A DNA stretch of 64,000 nucleotides, from assembly GCA_017515475.1 (NCBI GenBank), contig JAFWFS010000005.1, positions 55,330 through 119,329 of the forward strand, read 5' to 3'. This document shows, in pieces, positions 50,797 through 58,417 of this stretch. This stretch comes from Erysipelotrichaceae bacterium (GTDB lineage: Bacteria > Bacillota_I > Bacilli_A > Erysipelotrichales > Erysipelotrichaceae). The translations under genes and the position numbers were made by a program. The notes beneath the pieces were generated by a model. That model ran no database searches, was not told where the DNA came from, and saw only the letters and a program-made list of their open reading frames with translations. Numbering within the stretch: position 1 is the first letter of the stretch; every line of letters starts with the position of its first letter.

Positions 50797-51584
50797 TGGA
50801 AAACAGAAAGAAAATCTATCTGGGCACAAACACCAAGATGTACAAGACCATAAAAGACACTACGTCTTTTTTATTGCGTCTGAACGAGCTGACGGAAGAT
50901 ATTCCGGAAGATGTATTGACACTGTTTGTGATACCTTCCTATACCGCTTTGTCTGCGGCTAAGGAAGTCATGAAGGATAAACGCATTCTGATCGGAGCCC
51001 AGAACATGGGCTGGGAAGACCAGGGACAGTTTACCGGAGAGATATCTCCGCTGATGCTGAAAGAGATCGGTGTCGACATGGTAATGATCGGTCATTCGGA
51101 AAGAAGACATGTCTTTAGAGAAACGGATATTGAGGAAGAAAAGAAAGTATCCAAGGCTCTGGAACACGGCTTTATCCCGCTTCTGTGCATCGGCGAGACT
51201 TTGCAGGAGAAGGAATACGGCTTATCCGAAGAGATCCTGCGGACACAGCTGAAAGTCGGTCTGCATTCCGTTTCAAAAGAAGACTGTAGCAGACTGATGC
51301 TTGCCTATGAACCTGTATGGTCCATCGGCGTCAACGGCATACCTGCAACAAAGGAATATGCCCAGCAGATGCATGAAGTCATTAAGAATACGTTAAGAGA
51401 ACTGTTCGGTGAAGAAGCGGACGGTATTCCTGTTCTTTACGGAGGAAGCGTCAATCCGCAGAATTGCGAAGGACTGTTTGCCCAGAAAGACATTGACGGT
51501 CTGTTTATCGGCAGAAGTGCCTGGGATGCGGATAAGTTCAATCAGATCATCCGCATGGTATTAAAGATACAGAAAGAAGTGTAG
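50796..51584 (+). CDS. Triosephosphate isomerase homologue, EryH/LerI-like
   Basis: 262 residues. TPI fold with Lys14 (GTNTKMYKT), His100 (GHSERR) and Glu172 (AYEPVWSIGVNG), so the catalytic set is complete, but the N-terminal motif departs from the canonical GNWKMN. Paralogues of this sort (EryH, LerI) convert L-erythrulose-1-P to D-erythrulose-4-P in tetritol and apionate catabolism. Direct overlap with the RpiB gene and the RLP gene next door supports such a role; true TPI activity cannot be excluded. Confidence 0.85.
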   Translation: MENRKKIYLGTNTKMYKTIKDTTSFLLRLNELTEDIPEDVLTLFVIPSYTALSAAKEVMKDKRILIGAQNMGWEDQGQFTGEISPLMLKEIGVDMVMIGHSERRHVFRETDIEEEKKVSKALEHGFIPLLCIGETLQEKEYGLSEEILRTQLKVGLHSVSKEDCSRLMLAYEPVWSIGVNGIPATKEYAQQMHEVIKNTLRELFGEEADGIPVLYGGSVNPQNCEGLFAQKDIDGLFIGRSAWDADKFNQIIRMVLKIQKEV

Positions 51585-51588
51585 AGAT

Positions 51589-52872
51589 ATGAAAAACAAC
51601 AGCATCTATGCTTTACCGGAAGAGATCCGTAAGCAGAATTATGTTTTGGCGACCTATTATATCGTTCTGGACAAGGAAACCGATGTGATCAGGAAAGCGG
51701 AAACGATGGCTGTCGGTCAGACAGTAGGGACCTGGGTTCCTGTTCCGGGCGTAACGGACGAGATGAGAGAGAAACACATGGGCAAGGTTGTGAACATTTT
51801 TGATGCGCCTCCTTATGAGCTGTTCTCCCAGATCGAGGAAGACAGACGTACCTATTTCATCCAGATTGCTTATCCGACCGTCAACTTCGGTGCGCAGTTC
51901 CCGATGCTTCTGACAACATTGCTGGGAAACGACGCTTCTACCAGCGCACAGGTAAAACTGGTCGATGTACAGTTCCCGGAAGAATTCGTGGCACCTTTCA
52001 AGGGGCCGAAGTTCGGCATAGAAGGCCTTCGCGAACTGACGGGAGTCAAAGACAGACCGCTGGTTCTGAACATGATCAAGCCTTGTACGGGATTAAGTCC
52101 CGAAGCCGGAGCGAAGATCTTCTATCAGACAGCCCTTGGCGGGCTGGACTTCATCAAGGACGACGAGCTTTTAGGCAATCCGGTATTCTCTCCGGTCGAG
52201 GAAAGAGTAAAGGCCTATAACGAAGCGGCGAAAGAAGCCGCCAGAGTTACAGGCAAGGAAGTCATATACATCTGCAACGTTACGGACAGCGCCGATCGGA
52301 TCTGGGATACTGTAGACAAGGCTCTGAATGCGGGAGCCAAGGCGCTGATGCTGTCGTTCTCGGTTGTCGGGTTCTCTATGTTCCGGGCAATATCGGAAAA
52401 GGTGAACGTGCCGGTCATGGGTCATTATGCGACCAGCGGTGCGATGAACGAAGGAATCAGTTCCGGATTGTCTTCGCATCTGTCGGTAGGCAAGTTCCCG
52501 AGACTTTCCGGTGCGGATCTGGTAATGATGAATACGCCTTACGGCGGTTATCCTTTGACCAGACAGCAGTATTTTAAGACTTATCAGCAGCTTGTCCTGC
52601 CTTACTACGACATAAAGCCATCCATGCCGATCTGCGGCGGAGGCGTTCATCCGGGCATGGTTCCGCAGTTCACGAAAGACTTCGGTCTGGATATCGTGCT
52701 GGCTGCGGGCGGAGCTGTGCAGGGCCATCCTCAGGGCGCTGAAGCAGGCGCAAAGGCGATGGTTCAGGCAGCGCAGGCCATGGCTGAAGGTGTATCGCTG
52801 AAAGAAGCCGCCAAGAAGCATGAAGAGCTTAAGGCTGCCTTAGAGAGATTTGGAGAAGTGGAAGTGAAATGA
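51589..52872 (+). CDS. RuBisCO-like protein (RLP)
   Basis: 427 residues. RuBisCO large-chain fold. Lys164 (IKPCTGLSP) and the carbamylated-lysine motif K190-D-D-E193 are present with the exact 26-residue spacing of RuBisCO K175-K201. His279 is kept. The loop-6 lysine (K334) is replaced in NTPYGGYPL by Tyr321, and S379 by Gly350 (GGGVHPGM), so it is not a CO2-fixing enzyme. Known RLPs are enolases, isomerases, or 3-oxo-isoapionate-4-phosphate decarboxylases (OiaX). With isomerases for L-erythrulose-1-P and D-erythrulose-4-P beside it, the decarboxylase role is most attractive. Confidence 0.9.
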   Translation: MKNNSIYALPEEIRKQNYVLATYYIVLDKETDVIRKAETMAVGQTVGTWVPVPGVTDEMREKHMGKVVNIFDAPPYELFSQIEEDRRTYFIQIAYPTVNFGAQFPMLLTTLLGNDASTSAQVKLVDVQFPEEFVAPFKGPKFGIEGLRELTGVKDRPLVLNMIKPCTGLSPEAGAKIFYQTALGGLDFIKDDELLGNPVFSPVEERVKAYNEAAKEAARVTGKEVIYICNVTDSADRIWDTVDKALNAGAKALMLSFSVVGFSMFRAISEKVNVPVMGHYATSGAMNEGISSGLSSHLSVGKFPRLSGADLVMMNTPYGGYPLTRQQYFKTYQQLVLPYYDIKPSMPICGGGVHPGMVPQFTKDFGLDIVLAAGGAVQGHPQGAEAGAKAMVQAAQAMAEGVSLKEAAKKHEELKAALERFGEVEVK

Positions 52873-53498
52873 CGTTAAGAAGATGTCTGATCGTCTTTCT
52901 GCTGTTTTGTCTGGTGGGATGTCAAAACAGCGAAGAAAGTTCCTACTATAAAGAAAAGCTGACTTCCTACTGTTTTGCGGAGAATACCTATGTTCTGCTG
53001 GAGAAAGAAGACTCAAATGCCGCAGATATCGGAATGGTCGCCAACAAGGATCTGGCCCTGATTTCGATTCGTAACGATGCTTACCAGATCGATCAGTACT
53101 ATATCGATACGGTTGAATACTGCTATTTAAAAGGACCGGATACACCGGAGACCTACTATAAGGTAAACATCAGCAGGATGTTTGAGGATCCGATGGATCT
53201 TTACAAGAACATGGTTCTGGATCCTTCCGATATCGCCAGTGTCGAGTATCTGGAAACGGTAAACGAGAATGGCAGACAGCTGGACCACATCAAAGGAAAG
53301 ATCAGTGCCCGGGAAACGCATTTCTACTGGAATAAAGAAACGGATGATCTGGAAAAGATCGTCTTCCATGACGGATCCGTTCTGCTGATCGGACATCGGG
53401 ATCTGATTCTGCCGGAAGGGTTCGATCAGGCAATCGAAACAGATACCGATACGATCAACGCATTTATGAAAGAATTTACCGATTCAATCAATGAATAA
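52869..53498 (+). CDS. Hypothetical lipoprotein in RLP operon
   Basis: 209 residues. Lipoprotein signal with lipobox LVGC (Cys18). The mature part has mixed beta and alpha character and no known domain. Overlaps the RLP stop by 4 bases, so it is translated with it. An extracytoplasmic lipoprotein in a PTS operon could bind substrate or sense it; PTS systems do not need one, so its role is open. Confidence 0.8.
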   Translation: MTLRRCLIVFLLFCLVGCQNSEESSYYKEKLTSYCFAENTYVLLEKEDSNAADIGMVANKDLALISIRNDAYQIDQYYIDTVEYCYLKGPDTPETYYKVNISRMFEDPMDLYKNMVLDPSDIASVEYLETVNENGRQLDHIKGKISARETHFYWNKETDDLEKIVFHDGSVLLIGHRDLILPEGFDQAIETDTDTINAFMKEFTDSINE

Positions 53499-53511
53499 GG
53501 AGGAAACAGGA

Positions 53512-54165
53512 ATGAAGGATTATGAGTACAGAAGAGCGATCGTGGATGTCTGCCACATGCTGAATGATGCAGGCTTTGTCGGAACATATGAAGGAAACGT
53601 CTCCTACAAGAAAGGCGACAAGATCTTTATTACTCCGACTCAGACTTCCAAGGCTCTGATCTCGGAAGGTCAGATCATTGCCGTAGATGCGAAAGGCAAT
53701 GTTCTGGAAGGAGATCTCAAACCGACTTCGGAAACTCCGATGCACACCCACTGCTACGAACTTCGACCTGACATCAATGCCGTCGTTCACTGTCATTCCC
53801 CGTTTGCGACAGCCTATGCCCAGATCGGAGAACCGATCGTTTCCAAGTGTTCTACGGAATTCATCATGTTCTTCGGTGAAGTTCCATGTCTGAAGTACGG
53901 TACCCCTGGAACGCTGGATATCATTGCCGATCTGGATAAGTATATCTATGATTATGACGTTGTTTTATTGGCCAATCACGGCATTCTAGCCGTAGGCAAG
54001 GATCCGATGGAAGCTTATTCCAAGATCATGTCGGTAGAGATGGTTCTAAAGACCGACTTCATCCGCAGGAGCGTATTCGGAGACAGAAACTGCGATCTGC
54101 CGGAAGAAGAAGTAAAGATGCTCTACGAAAACGGAAAGAAAAACAGAGGATACCATGGCCGATAA
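53512..54165 (+). CDS. Class II aldolase/adducin family protein
   Basis: 217 residues from ATG 53512 (GGAGG 8 bases upstream). Zinc ligands H93, H95 (VHCHSPFATA) and H156 (ANHGILAVG), catalytic Glu74 (TSETPMH). Family includes fuculose-1-P and ribulose-1-P aldolases and 4-epimerases. In this operon it may cleave a phosphorylated branched or linear sugar to a C2/C3 pair (such as apulose-4-P to DHAP and glycolaldehyde), as an alternative to the RLP route. Overlaps the HAD gene by 11 bases. Confidence 0.92.
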   Translation: MKDYEYRRAIVDVCHMLNDAGFVGTYEGNVSYKKGDKIFITPTQTSKALISEGQIIAVDAKGNVLEGDLKPTSETPMHTHCYELRPDINAVVHCHSPFATAYAQIGEPIVSKCSTEFIMFFGEVPCLKYGTPGTLDIIADLDKYIYDYDVVLLANHGILAVGKDPMEAYSKIMSVEMVLKTDFIRRSVFGDRNCDLPEEEVKMLYENGKKNRGYHGR

Positions 54166-54952
54166 GAAGATTCTGGTTTTTTCCGACATCGATGGAACAC
54201 TGGTCGACTGTACCAGAGAGATGCTGGATATCAGCGAAAAGACCAGGTATGCGCTGAAAGAAGTCAAGAAGAAAGCCTATCTTTTCCTTGTTACGGGAAG
54301 ACCGAAGTGCATTATTCCTAAGAGTATCATGGACTGTGAACCGGACGGTTTTGTTCTGAATAACGGCGCCTATGGGGAACTGTTCGGAAAGGAGATCTTC
54401 CACCGTTCCATCGATAAGGAAGGCGTGAATCATTTTCTGAACTACTGCCGTGCTCATGGCGATGACTGCATGTTCATGAAGCAGGATCACTGCTATGTGG
54501 AATCGGCACAGAATCAGAACATCAGAGACTTTATCGTCTCCATGTCCCATGATCCGGACGAGATCCTGGTAGAGGCGGATACCGAGTATTCGGATTTCGT
54601 CTGGCTGAAAAGCATGACCGAAGAGGGCAGACAGGCCATGGAAGCCGAATTCTCCGACCTGTACAATCTCAACCGTCAGCAGGAAACGACATTCGACTGC
54701 GTTGCCAAAGGCGTCAGCAAGGATTCAACCTTGCGTCTGCTGCTGGAACACATTGATTTTCCATACGAAAAGACGTACTGTTTCGGAGACGGACTGAATG
54801 ACATCGGCATGATGAAACTGGTGGATCATTCCTTTGCCATGGGCAATGCCCGCAACAGAACAAAAAAAGTCGCCACCGAAACAGTTGAAGATGTTCTGGA
54901 TGATGGCTTCTATCATACGCTGGTCAGACTAGGTCTGATCGATCCGATGTAG
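54155..54952 (+). CDS. HAD-IIB (Cof-type) sugar phosphatase
   Basis: 265 residues. DxD in FSDIDGTLVD near the N-terminus, cap region, and the final GDGLNDIGMMKLVDHSFAMGNA motif. Cof-type enzymes dephosphorylate sugar phosphates. It probably relieves phospho-sugar stress from the PTS operon. Start ATG 54155 with AGAGGA. Confidence 0.9.
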   Translation: MADKKILVFSDIDGTLVDCTREMLDISEKTRYALKEVKKKAYLFLVTGRPKCIIPKSIMDCEPDGFVLNNGAYGELFGKEIFHRSIDKEGVNHFLNYCRAHGDDCMFMKQDHCYVESAQNQNIRDFIVSMSHDPDEILVEADTEYSDFVWLKSMTEEGRQAMEAEFSDLYNLNRQQETTFDCVAKGVSKDSTLRLLLEHIDFPYEKTYCFGDGLNDIGMMKLVDHSFAMGNARNRTKKVATETVEDVLDDGFYHTLVRLGLIDPM

Positions 54953-54957
54953 GAGTA

Positions 54958-56280
54958 TTATTTATAACGGTAATTGGCGGGATACCTGTTCTTGAGTATC
55001 CCGTTTTTTATTTTTCCAAAACCCAAAGGATAAGAATCGGCACATACAAGGACCGTTCCTTCTTTGTTAAAGTCTTTGACGTCAAGAGTTTCGCATTTAA
55101 GGTATTTTAAGACCCTTGGGTCGTCTGAACAAAGATTCAGAGTATTCTTATACTCTTTTTCTTTTAGGGCCATAGAAAGGCTCTGAGACGGTTCAAAACG
55201 GCCGTGTTTCTCTTCGCCAAGGAAGAGACCGGAACGTAAAACACGTAGTCCTTTCAGATCAGGAGTGCTTATGGGTTCATAGTAGAGTTTTTCACCTCGC
55301 TGAACGATGTTTCCTTCCGGAAGTGTGATGGATATGTCTTCACTGATGGAAAAGCTTCTATATTGAGTTTTCTTTTTCTTGTTTAAAGGTTCTTCTTTCT
55401 TCTGCAGCAGGGCGACGAAGTGCCCTTCACCCCTGATCTTATGAGGGTAGAGACGGACGCAGTTTCCCGTATGATCGCTTATTCCCGGTTCGAAGCCTTC
55501 TGCCGTTTCAATCGGAAGGACTTTCAGATCGGGACATGTATTCAGGGCATATTCAATGATTTCTTCATCTTCCTGAGGTGAGAAGGTGCAGGTACTGTAG
55601 ACCATCTTGCCCCCGTCTTTCAGAAGTCTTATGGCAGATGCGATGATCTTTTTCTGCAGATCGGAATAGTAAGTGTTTCCTTTTTCTTCCCATTCTCTGA
55701 TCAGTGAAGGTTCTTTCCGGAACATGCCTTCTCCGGAGCAGGGAGCGTCGATCAGGATCTTGTCGAAGAAGTTCTCGAAACGGTCCAGTTTTGTGATGTC
55801 TTCGGCCATGACGCAGGCATTGACGATGCCCATCGTTTCCAGATTCTTCAGCAGAACCTGGCAACGGGATACGGAAATGTCGTTGGATACCAGAAAACCG
55901 CTTCCTTTCAGTCTGTTTGCGAGTTTGGAGGATTTTCCTCCGGGAGCGGCACAGGCATCCAGTACGATGTCGCCTTCATTGATCGGCAGCGCTTCTGCCG
56001 GAAGCATCGCGCTTGGTTCTTGCAGGTAATAGAGTCCCGCATAGAAGTATGGATGTCTGGACGGACGTTCCTCTTCATCGTAATAAAAGCCGTCATCGGT
56101 CCAGGAAATCGGTTCCAGATGGAACGGAGCGATCTTCAGAAAATCTTCCACCGATATTCTGGAAGTGTTCACTCTTAACCCGTAATATCTCTTCTTGCTG
56201 AAAGAGTCGAGATACTGATCGTAATCGTCTTTCAGCAGTTCTTTCATGTTTTGAAGATACTGTTCAGGCAGCCTAGACAT
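54958..56280 (-). CDS. rsmF: RsmB/NOP family rRNA m5C methyltransferase (RsmF type)
   Basis: 440 residues. SAM-binding motif VLDACAAPGGKSSKLA, catalytic cysteines in DAPCSGEGMFRK and STCTFSPQEDE, and a C-terminal PUA-like domain (NRYPANYRYK at the end). Methylates cytosine-5 of 16S rRNA in RsmF relatives. No Shine-Dalgarno; minus-strand TGATACACT ends 6 bases before the ATG, so it may also be leaderless. The 3' end carries the terminator of the converging operon. Confidence 0.93.
   Translation of the reverse strand: MSRLPEQYLQNMKELLKDDYDQYLDSFSKKRYYGLRVNTSRISVEDFLKIAPFHLEPISWTDDGFYYDEEERPSRHPYFYAGLYYLQEPSAMLPAEALPINEGDIVLDACAAPGGKSSKLANRLKGSGFLVSNDISVSRCQVLLKNLETMGIVNACVMAEDITKLDRFENFFDKILIDAPCSGEGMFRKEPSLIREWEEKGNTYYSDLQKKIIASAIRLLKDGGKMVYSTCTFSPQEDEEIIEYALNTCPDLKVLPIETAEGFEPGISDHTGNCVRLYPHKIRGEGHFVALLQKKEEPLNKKKKTQYRSFSISEDISITLPEGNIVQRGEKLYYEPISTPDLKGLRVLRSGLFLGEEKHGRFEPSQSLSMALKEKEYKNTLNLCSDDPRVLKYLKCETLDVKDFNKEGTVLVCADSYPLGFGKIKNGILKNRYPANYRYK
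54978..55009 (+). terminator. Terminator of the PTS-RLP operon, inside an opposite gene
   Basis: CGGGATAC / GTATCCCG stem, loop CTGTTCTTGA, T run. It is antisense to the 3' end of the coding sequence of the RNA methyltransferase on the minus strand. Confidence 0.85.
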
Positions 56281-56362
56281 AACTTAAGTGTATCAGTTTC
56301 GCTCTTTTTTTAAAATCGTTCAGGAATCGATGGTTTTTCGGTGAATTATGTATAGAGGGATT

Positions 56363-57496
56363 ATGAAGTGCAAGCGATGTGGAAATAAGGATCCTGCTTA
56401 TTTCTATAAGGGACATAAAGGATATTACTGCCGGAAGTGCATCCGGTTTTCGCAGATTCTGCTTGAGGAGGAGATCTTTCCTTTGGATTATGAAATAGCG
56501 GAGGGAGCGGAGGAATTCGGATTCGATTACAGGCTGACCGATCAGCAGCTGGAAGCATCCGGAAAGTGCACAGAGGGCCTGAAATACGGCGACGTGCTGC
56601 TGTGCTGCGTATGCGGGGCGGGGAAGACGGAAATCGCCGTTGCGAGTATCAGCGAATATCTTTCCAGAGGTCTGAAAGTGGCTTATGCGATATCGCGAAG
56701 AGAAGTGGTCATAGAACTGACGAAGCGTTTTGAGAAGATTTTTTCCAGGGCAAAGGTGATGGGAGTCTATGGAGGACATCACGACGAACTGAAAGGAGAC
56801 CTGATCGTCTGCACCTGTCATCAGCTTTACCGTTATTATCAGACCTTCGATCTGCTGATTCTGGATGAGGCGGATGCGTTTCCGTTAAAAGGGAATGAAA
56901 CGCTGATGAATATCTCCGTGAACGTCTGTAAGGGAAGGATAATCTATTCTACAGCAACGGTAGACGATACTTTAAGAAAGGTCATGAGAAGAAGACCGTA
57001 CCGTACAGTAGAACTCTATGTTCGTCCTTCCTTCAGACCTCTTACTGTCCCCAGGGCTTTCTATCTGCCCAGATATCCAGCCTTGTTCGTGCTGTATCTG
57101 CTGCTGAGAAGAATGGAAAACCAGTGCATCATCTTTACTGTCAGCAAGCGCGACTGTAAAGCCTTCTACAGGATTTTTTCCCGTTTCTTTTCCTGTACCT
57201 ATGTCTATGCCGATCTGCCGGAAAGAAAGAAGCATATCGAGGATTTCCGTGAAAAGAAATACCGTTTCATCTTTGCGACCACCGTTCTGGAAAGAGGCAT
57301 CACGATCAAGAATGTCAGCGTTATCATCATGAATTTCGCCAATGTATTCGATCAAAGCAATCTCATACAGATGCTGGGAAGAGTCGGAAGAGGAACGGAT
57401 TGCGTGGCGGGAGACGCCTATGTGATATCCAACCGTTTTGATCCGAACATCAGGGAAACGCTGAAATACCTGAAGAAAGCGAATTCTTATTTATGA
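56363..57496 (+). CDS. comFA: Competence helicase ComFA
   Basis: 377 residues from ATG 56363 (GAGGGA just upstream; ATG 56348 in frame is also possible). N-terminal zinc module C3-C6 and C23-C26, Walker A CGAGKT (84-89), Walker B LDEADAFP, and SF2 motifs ending with QMLGRVGRGTD. ComFA pulls single-stranded DNA into the cell in natural transformation. Divergent from rsmF. Overlaps comFC by 4 bases. Confidence 0.92.
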   Translation: MKCKRCGNKDPAYFYKGHKGYYCRKCIRFSQILLEEEIFPLDYEIAEGAEEFGFDYRLTDQQLEASGKCTEGLKYGDVLLCCVCGAGKTEIAVASISEYLSRGLKVAYAISRREVVIELTKRFEKIFSRAKVMGVYGGHHDELKGDLIVCTCHQLYRYYQTFDLLILDEADAFPLKGNETLMNISVNVCKGRIIYSTATVDDTLRKVMRRRPYRTVELYVRPSFRPLTVPRAFYLPRYPALFVLYLLLRRMENQCIIFTVSKRDCKAFYRIFSRFFSCTYVYADLPERKKHIEDFREKKYRFIFATTVLERGITIKNVSVIIMNFANVFDQSNLIQMLGRVGRGTDCVAGDAYVISNRFDPNIRETLKYLKKANSYL

Positions 57497-58077
57497 GATG
57501 TATTTATTGCGACAGGGAGATGAAGAAGATTACGTTTACTTCCCTGTTCCTGGAGAGAGATCTTCTGTGCATCGAGTGCAGAAGGATGCTGAAAGTGAAA
57601 AGGAAGAAGATACTTCTGGGAGAACTGAAGACGGAGGTATTCTATGAATACGACGGCATTTTCAAAAGCCTGTTGCTGCAGTACAAGGAATGCTGTGACG
57701 AGGCGCTGAAGGACGTTTTCCTGTATTCGCTGAAGGACTATATCGCAATCCGGTATTTCGGATATCACATCCTGTTTGTGCCAAGCAGTCGGAAAAAAAG
57801 GCAGCTGCGGGGATTCGACCATCTGGAGCTGATATTCGAAGGAGTAAAACTGCCTAGAGCAAGAGGCCTAAGAATGAAGGAAGATCTCATACAGGAAGGA
57901 AAGAACGCCAGGGACAGAAGCAGAATGAGGGGCAACTACATTTATGAGGGGGAGAAACTGAATAAGGTGCTGATCGTGGACGACGTGATTACGACCGGCT
58001 CTTCTATCATAGGAGTCTATGAGGCGATAAAGGATAAGGCAGAGCATGTCAGAGCGTTATCTTTGGCTAACAAATAG
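57493..58077 (+). CDS. comFC: ComFC family phosphoribosyltransferase-like protein
   Basis: 194 residues. Zn-finger-like start (CIYCDREM, CIECRRML), then a PRTase domain with VLIVDDVITTGSS. Works with ComFA in DNA uptake. Presence of the comFA-comFC pair suggests the organism is or was transformable. The downstream region leads to a cold-shock gene. Confidence 0.9.
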   Translation: MRCIYCDREMKKITFTSLFLERDLLCIECRRMLKVKRKKILLGELKTEVFYEYDGIFKSLLLQYKECCDEALKDVFLYSLKDYIAIRYFGYHILFVPSSRKKRQLRGFDHLELIFEGVKLPRARGLRMKEDLIQEGKNARDRSRMRGNYIYEGEKLNKVLIVDDVITTGSSIIGVYEAIKDKAEHVRALSLANK

Positions 58078-58104
58078 TTTCACTTTTCTTTTAAAAATAA
58101 AGTA

Positions 58105-58113
58105 TGATAAAAT
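58105..58113 (+). promoter_or_regulatory. Promoter of cold-shock gene
   Basis: Extended -10 TGATAAAAT. A normal leader of about 20-25 bases with AAAGGAG follows, in contrast to the leaderless genes. Confidence 0.5.
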
Positions 58114-58136
58114 ACTTTTTAAAGGAGAATAAGGAA

Positions 58137-58340
58137 ATGTTAGGTAAGGTTAAAAGATTCAATAAGGTTAAGGGATTTGGCTTCATTACAGCAGATGATG
58201 GTCGTGACGTCTTTTTCCATTATTCTCAATTAATCATGGATGGTTATAAAACCATCAACGAGGGAGCACCAGTTGAATTTGAATTAGTTGAAGGCGATCG
58301 AGGACTTCAAGCTCATAATATACAAGAGATCAAAGAGTAA
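58137..58340 (+). CDS. Cold-shock domain protein
   Basis: 67 residues from ATG 58137 (AAGGA site; longer frame from 58104 is leader). Single CSD with GKVKRFNKVKGFGFITADD and DVFFHYSQL (RNP1 and RNP2). RNA chaperone and anti-terminator. Highly biased codons (AAG, GGT, TTA) compared with neighbours fit strong expression. Sequence is somewhat divergent from CspB (IMDGYKTINEGAPVEF). Confidence 0.93.
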   Translation: MLGKVKRFNKVKGFGFITADDGRDVFFHYSQLIMDGYKTINEGAPVEFELVEGDRGLQAHNIQEIKE

Positions 58341-58350
58341 TCGTGAACAG

Positions 58351-58379
58351 AAAGTTGGCTAATAAGGTCAACTTTTTTA
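58351..58379 (+). terminator. Terminator after cold-shock gene
   Basis: AAAGTTG / CAACTTT stem with an 11-base loop and T run. Confidence 0.75.
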
Positions 58380-58387
58380 TAGGCAGA

Positions 58388-58396
58388 TGCTATAAT
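58388..58396 (+). promoter_or_regulatory. Promoter of secA
   Basis: Extended -10 TGCTATAAT (hexamer 58391-58396). The leader then carries GGAG before the ATG at 58418. Confidence 0.65.
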
Positions 58397-58417
58397 AATG
58401 AAAGAATTGGAGAACAT

